From CAZEKB01 sp964512225 (GTDB lineage: Bacteria; Myxococcota_A; UBA796; UBA9615), in contig CAZEKB010000014.1 in the NCBI GenBank assembly GCA_964512225.1, positions 1 through 64,000 of the forward strand: 64,000 nucleotides of DNA, written 5' to 3'. Under the pieces are notes generated by a model. That model saw only the letters and a program-made list of their open reading frames with translations, was not told where the DNA came from and searched no databases. Positions 53,079 to 62,131 of this stretch are shown here, piece after piece. Every line of letters starts with the position of its first letter. The first letter of the stretch is position 1. Both the position numbers and the translations under genes were made by a program.

Positions 53079-54602
53079 GTGTGTCCCCTCTTGTCGGATG
53101 TTCAGACCAGACGGCTCTACCGCCTCTCGAGGCGGATCGCCATCGGCGGAATGGCCGAGATCTTCCTCGCCAGACTGCGCGGAGCCGACGGCTTCGAGCG
53201 CCAGGTCGTGATCAAGAAGATCCTGTCGCGCTGGCACAGCCACCCGGACGTCCTCGACCTGTTCCGTGACGAGGCCCGCCTCGGCAGCTCCCTGCACCAC
53301 CACAACATCGTCCAGGTCCTCGACTACGGGTCCCACCAGGGCGACTCCTACCTCGTGCTCGAGTACGTCGACGGGCGCAACCTCGCCGACCTCATGGAGA
53401 CGCTGTGGGCCGACGGGGGCCGCTACATCGACCCCGAGATCGTCGTCTACGTCTTCTCGGAGGTGTGCTCGGCGCTCGAGTACATCCACTCGCGCAAGGC
53501 GCCCAACGGCCGCTCCCTGGGGGTCATCCACCGCGACCTCAACCCCTCGAACGTGCTGCTGTCCACCAGCGGCGAGGTGAAGCTCACCGACTTCGGAGTC
53601 GCCGCGGGCGGACACCGCAGCCAGAAGACGGAGCACGGCATCCTGCGAGGCACCTTCCCCTACATGTCGCCCGAGCAGACGGAGTGCAACGCGCTCGACG
53701 CCCGCTCCGACCTCTTTTCGTTCGGCATCTGCCTCTACGAGATCCTCACCGCCCGCCACCCGTTCGCGGCCCACGAGGACTACGAGACGATCCGGCGCAT
53801 CCAGGAGTACGACCCGCCGCCGCCCAGCAAGCTGCGCAGGGACATCGACCCCGCGCTCAACGCGATCGTGATGCGCTGCCTCGAGAAGGTGCCGCACGAC
53901 CGGTACGACGACGCGGGCGCTCTGCGCGACGACCTGCAGGCGTGGCTCCGGGCCCGACGCGCGACCCACGGAGCGGGCCGCCTGCTCGGCCTCATGGGCG
54001 AGACCTTCCCGGCGGGACCCCACGGCGACCCGGTGGATCCCGTCGAGATCACGATCGGGCCCACCCACCCCGGCCGCCCCACGCCGATCCTGAACCTGAG
54101 CCGCCTCGACGACCGCCCCGGCCGCGGTCGGGTCGGCCCCCGCGCCCAGTCCGTGTCGCTCCCGGCGGCCGCCGCGCCGCGCGAGCCCGGCCCCCTGGAC
54201 GCCACCCCCGGGGAGCCGCCCCCGCACTCGATCTTCGAGGTGGGCGGCATGAACGTGCTGCCGCCGGAGAGGTCGGGCCCGTTCCCGCCGTTCCTGACGT
54301 CCCCGCCGGACGCGGAGACCGTGCGCACCTCGCCGCCCTCGGAGGCGTCCCTGTCGGGGGTCCCCGGGATCGCCCCGGGGCACCGCATCCGTCGACCCCA
54401 GGAGTCGCAGCACGCGCCGTGGGACCGCCGGGATCTGCGGGATCGGCCGCCCTCCGGGGTGGAGACCCTCGAGCCGTTCACGGGGGTCGCCAGCGCCAGC
54501 CGACCCGATCGCATGGCGGCGACCCGGATGACCCTGCTCGGGTGGGGGCTCGCCCTCGCCCTCGCCGCGGTCGCCGGGATCCTGCTCCTCAACCTCCAGT
54601 AA
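53079..54602 (+). CDS. Membrane-anchored Ser/Thr protein kinase
   Basis: A 507-residue eukaryote-like kinase. It shows G-loop IAIGGMAEIFLAR, ATP Lys in QVVIKKIL, catalytic loop HRDLNPSNVLL, DFG in LTDFGVA, activation loop LRGTFPYMSPEQ and DARSDLFSFGICLYEILTARHPF, so it should be active. A Pro-rich juxtamembrane linker (residues 305-475) leads to a C-terminal TM helix (LLGWGLALALAAVAGILLLNL) with no extracytoplasmic sensor. The GTG at 53079 is used. The last 14 bp overlap the 3' end of the convergent kinase gene. Confidence 0.88.
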   Translation: MCPLLSDVQTRRLYRLSRRIAIGGMAEIFLARLRGADGFERQVVIKKILSRWHSHPDVLDLFRDEARLGSSLHHHNIVQVLDYGSHQGDSYLVLEYVDGRNLADLMETLWADGGRYIDPEIVVYVFSEVCSALEYIHSRKAPNGRSLGVIHRDLNPSNVLLSTSGEVKLTDFGVAAGGHRSQKTEHGILRGTFPYMSPEQTECNALDARSDLFSFGICLYEILTARHPFAAHEDYETIRRIQEYDPPPPSKLRRDIDPALNAIVMRCLEKVPHDRYDDAGALRDDLQAWLRARRATHGAGRLLGLMGETFPAGPHGDPVDPVEITIGPTHPGRPTPILNLSRLDDRPGRGRVGPRAQSVSLPAAAAPREPGPLDATPGEPPPHSIFEVGGMNVLPPERSGPFPPFLTSPPDAETVRTSPPSEASLSGVPGIAPGHRIRRPQESQHAPWDRRDLRDRPPSGVETLEPFTGVASASRPDRMAATRMTLLGWGLALALAAVAGILLLNLQ

Positions 54603-55548
54603 CGCGCCTCACCAGCGTCGCCAGCGTCCGCTGCGGGCGGGCCCCCCAGGCCGGGTCCAGGCGCCCGGTGAGCACCTCGGCCGCCGCGAGGGCGTCGAGG
54701 GGGCGGTCTTCGCGACGGGGCTTGAGCATCCAGTGGACGATGCGCTCGACCTCCGGGGGCACCGACGGAGCGACCGAGCGCAGCGGCGCGAACTCTCCCC
54801 GGGCCACGGCCATCATCACCTCGGAGTCGTCGTCGCCGACGAACGGGGCCTTCCGGCTGAGCATCACGTACAGGAGGATCCCCACGCCGAACACGTCCGA
54901 GCGTCCGTCGAGCGGCTTGCCCGTGGCCTGCTCGGGGCTCATGTAACGCGACGTCCCCCGGGTGATGCCCGCCTGCGTGACCGCGACCTTGTCGCGGATG
55001 CGAGCGAGGCCGAAGTCCGTGATCTTCGCGCAGCCGTCCATGGAGATGAGGACGTTGCCCGGCGTCGGGTCGCGGTGGACGATGCCCAGCGGCAGCTCCC
55101 CCGGGCCCATGCGCGTGTGGGCGTGGTGCAGCCCGTGGAGGATCTGCACGCCCACCTCCAGCGCGGCCGGGAGCGGGAGCCACGACCCCTCGTCGCGGAG
55201 GGCCCGCATGAGGCTGCCGAGGTCGAGACCGTCGACCCAGTCGAGCACCAGGAAGTAGGCGCCGTCGGCCTCCCCGAACTCGTGGACGGCGGCGATGTTG
55301 CGGTGGTGCAGGTGGCGACCGATGCGGGCCTCGTCCTGGAGCATCGCCCGGAGATCCGCCGTCACCTCGACCTCGGGGGCCAGCACCTTGAGGGCGAAGA
55401 AGCGTCGGAACCCGCCGCCGCCGAGGCGCTCGACTTTGTACACGTGGGAGAACCCGCCGCGGCCCAACAGCTCCACGACCCGGTACGGGCCGATGGTCTC
55501 GGGGAGGTCGGAGCGGGTGGGGGGCGGGGTCATGGCTCGGCGAGGCAT
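54589..55548 (-). CDS. Soluble Ser/Thr protein kinase
   Basis: A 319-residue kinase without TM segments. It shows G-loop LGRGGFSHVYKV, Lys in FFALKVL, HRDPTPGNVLI, DFG in ITDFGLA, TRGTSRYMSPEQATG and GRSDVFGVGILLYVML. The HRD.TP.N loop is intact, so activity is expected. Only a short C-terminal tail (LDPAWGARPQRTLATLVRRV) follows. The ATG at 55548 gives MPRRAMTPP; ATG 55533 is an alternative. It is divergent from the methyltransferase/MTHFR gene. Confidence 0.86.
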   Translation of the reverse strand: MPRRAMTPPPTRSDLPETIGPYRVVELLGRGGFSHVYKVERLGGGGFRRFFALKVLAPEVEVTADLRAMLQDEARIGRHLHHRNIAAVHEFGEADGAYFLVLDWVDGLDLGSLMRALRDEGSWLPLPAALEVGVQILHGLHHAHTRMGPGELPLGIVHRDPTPGNVLISMDGCAKITDFGLARIRDKVAVTQAGITRGTSRYMSPEQATGKPLDGRSDVFGVGILLYVMLSRKAPFVGDDDSEVMMAVARGEFAPLRSVAPSVPPEVERIVHWMLKPRREDRPLDALAAAEVLTGRLDPAWGARPQRTLATLVRRVTGG

Positions 55549-55637
55549 CTTGCCGCAGGGGACGATCCGCCGCCGGCCGGACGTCGACTCGCGGCTCCAG
55601 CGTGCAATCGGCTCCGCAGCAGCCTAGGTTGCCGAGC

Positions 55638-57497
55638 ATGCCCGCCGACTTTCGAGAAGCGCTGAAGACCCGAGTTCTCCTCGCCGACGGCGCGATGGGG
55701 ACCGAGCTGTATCGCCGCGGCGTCTTCATCAACCGCTGCTACGACGAGCTCTCGCTGTCGCGGCCGGACCTGGTCCGCTCCATCCACGCGGAGTACATCG
55801 CCGCGGGGGCCGACATCGTCACCACGAACACGTACGGCGCGACCCGCATCCGCCTCGGCCGCCACGGCCTCGAGGACAAGGTGCCGGACATCAACCGCGC
55901 CGCGGTGGTCCTGGCCCGGGACGCGGCGGGCGACACCGGCTACGTCGCCGGGTCGATCGGGCCGCTGCCCCTGCTCATGCGACCCGCCGGGCCGCTCTCG
56001 GGGGCGTCGGTGCGCGAGGCCTACCAGGAGCAGGTCGCCCTGCTGGTGGAAGAAGGCGTCGACCTGATCGTGCTCGAGACCTTTCGCCAGCTGACGATGC
56101 TGGAGGAGGCCGTCGACGCCGTGCGATCGGTGTCCGAGGACGTCCCCCTGGTCGCCTCGTTCGCGTTCAAGCCCGTCCGGCACTACTACGTCGGCCCCAC
56201 CCCCGAGGAGGTGGTGCGCAAGGCGTCCATCTGGCGCATCGACGTGCTCGGCACCAACTGCGTGAACGGACCCTCGATGATGCTCGACATCGTCGAGCGG
56301 ATGGGGACGGGCACGGGCCTGGCGCTCTCCGCGATGCCGAACGCGGGCGTCCCCGAGGTGATCGAGGGGCGGACGCTGTACCTCGCGGGGCCGGAGTACA
56401 TGGCCGAGTACGCGCGCCGCTTCGTGCAGAACGGCGTGCGCCTCGTGGGCGGCTGCTGCGGCACCACGCCCGAGATGATCAAGGAGATGCGGTCCTTCCT
56501 GGCCTCCGTGGAGCCGGGACGTCGCAGCGTCCGGGTGCTCCGCGCCGAGCCCGCGGCCAGCAAGATGCTGCAAGCGACGCCGATCCCCGACCGCAGCCGC
56601 TGGGGTGCTCGGATCGGGCATGAGTTCGCCGTCTCGGTGGAGCTCGACGCCCCCCGCGGGCTGGAGCCCACGAAGGCGGTGGAGGGCGCCAAGCTGCTCG
56701 CGGCCAACGGCGTGCAGGCCGTGAACATCGCCGACGGCCCCCGCGCCACGGCGCGAATGTCCGCGATCGCCCTCGCCCTGCGCGTTCGGGAGCAGGCCGA
56801 CATCGACGTCATCGTCCACTACTGCTGCCGGGACCGGAACCTGCTCGGGATGCAGATGGACCTGCTCGGGGCCCACACGCTGGGCATCCACAACATCCTC
56901 TGCGTCACCGGCGATCCGCCGAAGATGGGCAACTACCCGGACGCGACCGGCGTCTTCGACCTGGACTCGGTCTCCCTGATCCGGGCGGTGTCCAACCTCA
57001 ACCGAGGCCTCGACTTCTCGGGCGATCCCATCGGGGACAAGACCTCCTTCGTGGTGGGCTGCGGGTGCAACCCGGGGTTCACCCCGCTGGACAAGGAGAT
57101 CGACAAGTTCCGGCGCAAGCTCGACGCGGGCGCGGAGTTCGTATTCAGCCAGCCCGTCTACGACCCGGGCCTGCTCGAGGGGTTCGTGAGCCGCGTGCGG
57201 GCGTTCCCGCGCATCCCGATGTTCGTGGGCATCCTCCCCCTCGCGTCGGCCAAGAACGCCGAGTTCCTGCACAACGAGGTGCCGGGGATGCAGATCCCGG
57301 CGGCGACGCGGAGCCGCATGGCGGCGGCCGGGGGGCGCAAGGAGCAGCGGGAGGAGGGCATCCGCATCGCGGCCGAGGCGCTGCGCCACGCGAAGGCCCT
57401 CCCGGAGGTGCACGGCGCCTACATCTTCCCGCCCTTCGGTCGGTACTCCGCCGTCCTGCGGGTGCTCGACGCCGCCGAGAACCTCACCACGGTCTGA
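55638..57497 (+). CDS. Bifunctional homocysteine S-methyltransferase / 5,10-methylene-THF reductase
   Basis: A 619-residue protein. Residues 1-300 form the homocysteine methyltransferase barrel: LLADGAMGTELYRRG, TNTYGATRIRL and zinc Cys residues in LGTNCVNGPS and VGGCCGTTPEMI. Residues about 325-619 form the MTHFR flavin barrel: VSVELDAPRGLEP, VHYCCRDRNLLGMQMDLLGAHTLGIHNILCVTGDPPKMGNYP, FVVGCGCNPGF and AEFVFSQPVYD. The fusion is of the YitJ type, coupling methyl-THF production to methionine synthesis without the B12 and activation domains of MetH. The ATG at 55638 gives MPADFREALK. Confidence 0.92.
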   Translation: MPADFREALKTRVLLADGAMGTELYRRGVFINRCYDELSLSRPDLVRSIHAEYIAAGADIVTTNTYGATRIRLGRHGLEDKVPDINRAAVVLARDAAGDTGYVAGSIGPLPLLMRPAGPLSGASVREAYQEQVALLVEEGVDLIVLETFRQLTMLEEAVDAVRSVSEDVPLVASFAFKPVRHYYVGPTPEEVVRKASIWRIDVLGTNCVNGPSMMLDIVERMGTGTGLALSAMPNAGVPEVIEGRTLYLAGPEYMAEYARRFVQNGVRLVGGCCGTTPEMIKEMRSFLASVEPGRRSVRVLRAEPAASKMLQATPIPDRSRWGARIGHEFAVSVELDAPRGLEPTKAVEGAKLLAANGVQAVNIADGPRATARMSAIALALRVREQADIDVIVHYCCRDRNLLGMQMDLLGAHTLGIHNILCVTGDPPKMGNYPDATGVFDLDSVSLIRAVSNLNRGLDFSGDPIGDKTSFVVGCGCNPGFTPLDKEIDKFRRKLDAGAEFVFSQPVYDPGLLEGFVSRVRAFPRIPMFVGILPLASAKNAEFLHNEVPGMQIPAATRSRMAAAGGRKEQREEGIRIAAEALRHAKALPEVHGAYIFPPFGRYSAVLRVLDAAENLTTV

Positions 57498-57503
57498 TCG
57501 CCG

Positions 57504-59165
57504 TCAGCCGGACTCCTTGCCCGCGATCTGCGACAGGATCCAGGCCTCCGCGGTGGTCAGTCGCAGCGCCGCCATCGCGGTGAGGCCGAGCCAGGCGAGC
57601 GCCGCGTAGGCCACGACCCCGGGGAGGATCGCGGCGGGCCACGAGCCCCCCTTCCAGGCCGCGACGGCGATCCCCACCAGCACGGGCAGCAAGACCACGA
57701 AGAGGCCCAGGATCGCCAGGGACGAGACCACGGATACGAGGCAGCCGTTGGGGGGCAGGGCACCCGCCGCCGCCACCTGCGCCGCCCTCGCCCCGCCCGA
57801 CACGCCGCGGGCTCCCAGCAGCGCCCGGGGCAGGAGCACCGAGACGAGGTTGCCGATCCCGAGCATGACCACGACGCCGAGCTCGGCCGCGAGGATGAAC
57901 CAGAGCGCGCCCCGCTCCTCGAATACGACCGCCGCGACCAGGATCGAGAGCGCGGCGACCGGCCCCCCGATGGCGGCGTAGGCGAGGTTCTTGCCGAGCA
58001 GGACGTGCATCCGCGGCACGGGGCTGCCCGCCAGGAAGTGCATGCCGCGCCCCTCCGACCCGAGCTGGTTGAACGTGAAGCTCTGCATCCCGAGCAGCGA
58101 GAAGATCGTCACGAACGGCAGCCACGTGGGGGCGCCGCCGCTGGTTACGCGGACCCCCATGGCGGCGTACAGGAACGGAAGCGCGATCCACAGGACGAGC
58201 TGACCGAGCAGCATCACCACGAAGAAGGGGTTCCTCGACAGCAGGCGCAGCTCCTTGCCCGCCATCGCCCACACCGATCCCGGGACCCAGGCCAAGGGGG
58301 CGCGGTCGAGCAGCCGCCCCCACCGCAGCCGTCGACGGCCGGACCGGCCGCGCCGGGACTCGGACTCCCCCAACAGGGTCGTCCGCTGGACCTCGACGCC
58401 CGCCGTGAACACCGCCAGCACGAGCAGCGGCGCGCCGACCCACCCCACGGTCCTCGCCGCGGCCGGGCCGCCGTCGAGGAGCCCGGCCGCGGGCAAGACG
58501 AACCACTGCACGGGCAGCCACCAGAAGTACTCGGGGAGCGTGCCCGTGAGCCCCCGGGCGACCACGCGGGCGATGTTCTCCGAGTAGAAGAAGACGACCA
58601 TCCAGGCGAAGAGGCCCGCGAGAGACGCGCTCGCGAGCACGACCTCCCGGACCCCACGCCGACGCAGGACCCCGGCGAGCAGCAGCCTCGTGAGCTGCCG
58701 GATCCCGGCGAGGTAGGCGACGGCCACGAACCCCCACAAGGCGCCGAGCCCGACGCCCGTCGCGCCCGCCAGGACGCCCCCGAGGATCACGCCGGGCAGG
58801 AGCACGATGAGGCTCGAGGCCCCCAGCAGGGTCTCGGCGGCGTGGAGGACGCTCGCGGGGACGGGGAAGAGGATCAGCGCGGCCGCCCCGCCTTCGCCCT
58901 CGGCGGCGCGACGGACGACCGAGATGAGCAGCGGGATGTGCAGGACGACGAGCCCGACGGCGCAGGCGGTCGCGCGCAGATCCGGGGCCAGGTCGGCCGT
59001 GAGGCCCCGGGCCCACCCGAACAGCGCGATCATCAGGGCGACCATCAGGGGCGGCGCCGCCCAGCCCACCAGGCGCTCGACCCCGGGACGCTTCTCGAGC
59101 GTCCGGCTCCACAGCAGGATCCGGAGGCGGAGGACCGTCCCGAGGAGCCCGAGCCGGCTCGTCAC
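57504..59165 (-). CDS. ABC-2-type exporter permease
   Basis: A 553-residue polytopic membrane protein with about 12 TM helices arranged as two halves. The second half has FVTIFSLLGMQSFTFNQLGSEGRGMHFLAGSPVPRMHVLLGKNLAYAAIGGPV, a pattern seen in ABC-2 permeases (SEGRxxxFLxxxPVxxxxxLxGK). The GTG start overlaps the stop of the ATPase gene (GTGA), so it is the downstream partner of the ATP-binding protein. The substrate is unknown. It converges on the bifunctional MTHFR gene with a 6-bp gap. Confidence 0.82.
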   Translation of the reverse strand: MTSRLGLLGTVLRLRILLWSRTLEKRPGVERLVGWAAPPLMVALMIALFGWARGLTADLAPDLRATACAVGLVVLHIPLLISVVRRAAEGEGGAAALILFPVPASVLHAAETLLGASSLIVLLPGVILGGVLAGATGVGLGALWGFVAVAYLAGIRQLTRLLLAGVLRRRGVREVVLASASLAGLFAWMVVFFYSENIARVVARGLTGTLPEYFWWLPVQWFVLPAAGLLDGGPAAARTVGWVGAPLLVLAVFTAGVEVQRTTLLGESESRRGRSGRRRLRWGRLLDRAPLAWVPGSVWAMAGKELRLLSRNPFFVVMLLGQLVLWIALPFLYAAMGVRVTSGGAPTWLPFVTIFSLLGMQSFTFNQLGSEGRGMHFLAGSPVPRMHVLLGKNLAYAAIGGPVAALSILVAAVVFEERGALWFILAAELGVVVMLGIGNLVSVLLPRALLGARGVSGGARAAQVAAAGALPPNGCLVSVVSSLAILGLFVVLLPVLVGIAVAAWKGGSWPAAILPGVVAYAALAWLGLTAMAALRLTTAEAWILSQIAGKESG

Positions 59166-59947
59166 ACCAGCCACTCCACGAGGCCCGCGGCCCGCTCCCG
59201 GGTCCCCGGGTCGACGAGATCGACGAACACGTCGCCGAGGGGCTGGTCGGCGGGCGCGCCCACCTGCCGGCGCACGTCGTCGAGCGTCCCCTCGGCCCGG
59301 ATCCGGCCCTCGTGGATGATCGCGAGCCGCGTGCACAGGGACTCGGCGACCTCGAGCACGTGCGACGTGAAGAAGACGGTCATGCCGCCCCGGACCGCCT
59401 CGCGGAGCACCTCGTAGATCGCCCGCGAGGTGACGGCGTCGATGCCGTTGAAGGGCTCGTCCAGGAAGAGGACCCGGGGGCGGTGCAGCAGCGCGGCGGC
59501 GAGGCCGATCTTCTTGCGCATCCCCAGCGAGCAGTCGACGACCAGCTTCTCGGCGTCCGCCCCCGACAGGGACATGAGCCGCAGGAGGTCGTCGGTGCGC
59601 GCCTCCACGACGTCCGCCGCCAGGCCGTGGAGGCGGCCCGCGAACCAGAGCATCTCGCGCCCGGTGAGCCGCTCGTAGAGCACCGGCTCCTCGGGCAGCA
59701 CCCCGATGCGGGCCTTGACCCCGATCGGGTCGGCGACCACGTCCACGCCCGCCACGGAGGCCTCCCCCTGGTCCGGTCGGACCAGGCCCGTGAGCATGCG
59801 GATCGTCGTGGTCTTGCCCGCCCCGTTGGGGCCCAGGAAGCCGAAGAACTCGCCCGCGGGCACCTCGAGGTCGAGGTGGTCCACCGCGCGGTGCTCACCG
59901 TACTGCTTGAGCAGCCCGCGGACGCGGACCGCCGGGGTCTCGGTCAA
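59162..59947 (-). CDS. ABC-2-type exporter ATP-binding protein
   Basis: A 261-residue nucleotide-binding domain. Walker A GPNGAGKTT, Q-loop region IGVLPEEPVLYERLTG (Glu in place of Gln), signature CSLGMRKKIGLAAALLHRPRVLFLDEPFNGID (LGMRKK replaces LSGGQ, as in many ABC-2 exporters; Walker B followed by Glu), and H-loop FFTSHVLEV. Together with the overlapping permease it makes a simple exporter. It lies 10 bp downstream of ribA on the same strand and may be in its transcript. Confidence 0.9.
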   Translation of the reverse strand: MTETPAVRVRGLLKQYGEHRAVDHLDLEVPAGEFFGFLGPNGAGKTTTIRMLTGLVRPDQGEASVAGVDVVADPIGVKARIGVLPEEPVLYERLTGREMLWFAGRLHGLAADVVEARTDDLLRLMSLSGADAEKLVVDCSLGMRKKIGLAAALLHRPRVLFLDEPFNGIDAVTSRAIYEVLREAVRGGMTVFFTSHVLEVAESLCTRLAIIHEGRIRAEGTLDDVRRQVGAPADQPLGDVFVDLVDPGTRERAAGLVEWLV

Positions 59948-59957
59948 GGGGGGCGGA

Positions 59958-60608
59958 TCAGCCGGCGGCGCCGAGGTCGCGCGGGAGGAGGTGCCCCATG
60001 CGGTCGGCCTTCACGCTGAGGTAGTCCGCCGAGTGCTTGTTGGGCTCGACCAGGACGGGGATGCGCCCGGTGATGGCGACGCCCAGCCCGCGGAGCTTCT
60101 CCTCCTTGCGGGGGTTGTTCGTCATCAGCTTGATCGACCCCACGCCGAGGTCGCGGAGGATCTCCGCCGCGGCGTCGTAGCGACGGCTGTCGTCCGGGAG
60201 CCCGAGCAGGCGGTTGGCGTCGACGGTGTCGTGCCCCGCCTCCTGCAGCGCGTAGGCGGCGATCTTGTTCGCGAGGCCGATCCCGCGACCTTCCTGGCGC
60301 AGGTAGATGACGACGCCCGGTCCGCGGCGCTGGATGAACTCCATCGCGAACTCGAGCTGCTCCCGGCAGTCGCACTTGAGCGAGCCGAGGACCTCGGACG
60401 TGTAGCACTCGTCGTGCACGCGCACGGGGACTTCTCGGGCTCCTTCGACGTCGCCCACGAGGATGGCGACGGGCTCGGTGCCGTCCTCCAGGTTCCGGTA
60501 GGCGCGCACGCGGTACTCGCCGCGCACGGTCGGCAGGAGCGTCTCGGAGATGAAGCGAACCGAGCCCGAAGGAGCAGAGTCGGCGTCGCGTCGGTCGGGC
60601 GGGGCCAT
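59958..60608 (-). CDS. ribA: GTP cyclohydrolase II
   Basis: A 216-residue cytosolic enzyme that opens GTP to give the first riboflavin precursor. Zinc motif C-x10-C-x-C (ECYTSEVLGSLKCDCREQLE), catalytic YLRQEGRGIGLANKIAAYALQ, DTVDANRLLGLPDDSRRYDAAAEIL and LMTNNPRKEEKLRGLGV are all present. It is a stand-alone RibA with no DHBP-synthase (RibB) half. ATG 60608 has GGAGG seven bases upstream, favoured over upstream in-frame starts. The ABC exporter genes follow. No FMN riboswitch consensus is recognisable in the leader. Confidence 0.93.
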   Translation of the reverse strand: MAPPDRRDADSAPSGSVRFISETLLPTVRGEYRVRAYRNLEDGTEPVAILVGDVEGAREVPVRVHDECYTSEVLGSLKCDCREQLEFAMEFIQRRGPGVVIYLRQEGRGIGLANKIAAYALQEAGHDTVDANRLLGLPDDSRRYDAAAEILRDLGVGSIKLMTNNPRKEEKLRGLGVAITGRIPVLVEPNKHSADYLSVKADRMGHLLPRDLGAAG

Positions 60609-60753
60609 TCGGGCCTCCAAATAGGGGGAGGGCATGTCCACTCGGGGGGAAGCCCCGGGGTGATGACAAGTACCTCCGACCGGCATGTTCTGTGGTCGAG
60701 GGACCACCTTGATCGGGCGCGGGAAACCAGCAGGGTCGCTCGCAGGTGCCGTA

Positions 60754-60782
60754 GTACTAAGGGGAGGACGGCGGGTCGTCAA
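60754..60782 (-). promoter_or_regulatory. Sigma-70-like promoter of ribA
   Basis: On the minus strand TTGACG (60782-60777), a 17-bp spacer and TAGTAC (60759-60754) form a good promoter. It would give a leader of about 140 bases before ribA. The leader contains a 6-bp hairpin (GTGGTC / GACCAC). Confidence 0.5.
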
Positions 60783-60786
60783 GCAC

Positions 60787-60803
60787 GGAGCGTTGTACGC
60801 TCC
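60787..60803 (+). promoter_or_regulatory. Stem-loop upstream of the amidotransferase start
   Basis: GGAGCG and CGCTCC pair around TTGTA, eight bases before the GTG at 60811. The only Shine-Dalgarno-like GGAG lies within its 5' arm. It may reduce translation or mean that the gene is read leaderlessly. Confidence 0.35.
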
Positions 60804-60810
60804 CCGGTCC

Positions 60811-61383
60811 GTGCTCCTCATCATCGACAACTACGACTCCTTCACGTGGAATCTGCAGCAGATCTTCGCCGCGCTCGGGCCCCGCACGACGGTGGTGCGC
60901 AACGATCGGATCGGCCTGCAGGAGATCGCCGCCCTCGCCCCCTCCGCGATCGTCCTGTCGCCCGGGCCGGGGACCCCGTCCAGCTCCGGGGTCTGCCGGG
61001 ACGTCGTGCGATCGCTCGATCCTCGGATCCCGCTCCTGGGGGTCTGTCTGGGCCACCAGGTGCTCTGCACGGAGGCGGGCGCGAAGCTGGTGCGCGCCCG
61101 GGTCCCCGTGCACGGCAAGGCCACGCTCGTGCGCCACGACGGCCGGGGCCTGTTCGAGGGGGTGGACTCCCCGATGACGGCCGGGCGCTACCACAGCCTC
61201 GTGATCGACCCGCGCACGGTCCCCCACTCGCTGGAGGTGACCGCGTCCACCGAGGCGGGCGAGGTCATGGGCGTGCGCCACCGCACGCTGCCGCGCTACG
61301 GGGTGCAGTTCCACCCCGAGTCCATCCTGACCCCGGGCGGCGACGCCCTCCTCCACAACTTCGCCCGCCTCGTGCAAGGATGA
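60811..61383 (+). CDS. TrpG/PabA-type glutamine amidotransferase
   Basis: A 190-residue class I amidotransferase. LIIDNYDSFTWNLQQIFAALG is the hallmark start; SPGPGTP (oxyanion), LGVCLGHQ (nucleophile Cys) and GVQFHPESILT (His-Glu) complete the catalytic triad. It supplies ammonia to anthranilate or aminodeoxychorismate synthase; no trpE/pabB is nearby, so the pathway (tryptophan or folate) is undecided. GTG 60811 is chosen because the conserved start follows at once. The only GGAG upstream lies in a hairpin (60787-60803). Confidence 0.9.
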   Translation: MLLIIDNYDSFTWNLQQIFAALGPRTTVVRNDRIGLQEIAALAPSAIVLSPGPGTPSSSGVCRDVVRSLDPRIPLLGVCLGHQVLCTEAGAKLVRARVPVHGKATLVRHDGRGLFEGVDSPMTAGRYHSLVIDPRTVPHSLEVTASTEAGEVMGVRHRTLPRYGVQFHPESILTPGGDALLHNFARLVQG

Positions 61384-62045
61384 CGTCCATGTCCTCACGC
61401 CTCTTCTTCACTCTCTTCGCCGGTCTGTGCTTCGTCGTCGGGTGCACGCCCGAGCTCGACGAAGGTCGCAACGCGGGGGACTGCGTCGACGGCGCCGACA
61501 ACGACGGCGACGGGTTCTTCGACTGCAACGACCCCGGCTGCTCCGAGTCCCCCGACTGCGAGGCCGGAGGCGACGACGACGTGGTGGTGGACGACGACGA
61601 CGCGAACCCCGACGACGACGACGCGAAGCCCGACGACGACGACTCGGCCCCCGACGACGACGACGACGCGGGCGGCAGCAACAACGTGCTGATCGAGCTC
61701 TCGGACGACCCGAGCCTCGGGGCCACGACCCCGAACGGCACGAGCGTCTTCGTATTCGTGATGAACCCGAAGCAGGTGACCGACGGCTTCCCCTTCGGCG
61801 AGCCCGGAGACCGGGTCGACGGCACGTGGCAGGACGGGTTCTCCGGCGAGGCCCAGATCCCGGTGGGCTCCACCGTCGGTCTCATCGCCATGCTGGACGT
61901 GAACGGCGACGAGGAGGTCTGCTCCGAGGGCGACCACCACGGCTTTGCGGAGGTCACGGCCACCGAAGAGGTGCAGACGGTGGAGATCGCGATCGTGAAC
62001 GTGCTCGACGGCACGGAGTGCGAGCGCGAGGGCAAGCCCGAGTAG
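61380..62045 (+). CDS. Asp-rich-linker lipoprotein
   Basis: A 221-residue lipoprotein (lipobox VVGC, about Cys22). A Cys motif GDCVDGADNDGDGFFDCNDPGCSESPDCE, related to the Cys-type MopE unit, is followed by a 40-residue acidic linker of repeated DDDDA/DDDDSA units. A C-terminal beta domain (VLIELSDDPSLGATTPNGTSVFVFVMNPKQ... VGLIAMLDVNGDEEVCSEGDHHGFAEVTATEEVQTVEIAIVN) completes it. Its ATG overlaps the amidotransferase stop (ATGA); ATG 61389 is an alternative start. Function is unknown. Confidence 0.65.
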   Translation: MTSMSSRLFFTLFAGLCFVVGCTPELDEGRNAGDCVDGADNDGDGFFDCNDPGCSESPDCEAGGDDDVVVDDDDANPDDDDAKPDDDDSAPDDDDDAGGSNNVLIELSDDPSLGATTPNGTSVFVFVMNPKQVTDGFPFGEPGDRVDGTWQDGFSGEAQIPVGSTVGLIAMLDVNGDEEVCSEGDHHGFAEVTATEEVQTVEIAIVNVLDGTECEREGKPE

Positions 62046-62131
62046 CAGAACGCAGGCGAGGAGCCCGGCCCCGTCGGGCGCGAGCTCCCCGCCGCGGGTC
62101 CCCTGCGCGGACCCGAGCGTGGACCGCTCGT

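Noticed and set aside
60609..60800. Possible FMN riboswitch in the ribA leader
   Set aside because: None of the conserved RFN blocks (GGGGTGAAATTCCC, ACCGGCGGT, AGTCTGGATGGGAGAAG) is present; only a simple hairpin is seen.
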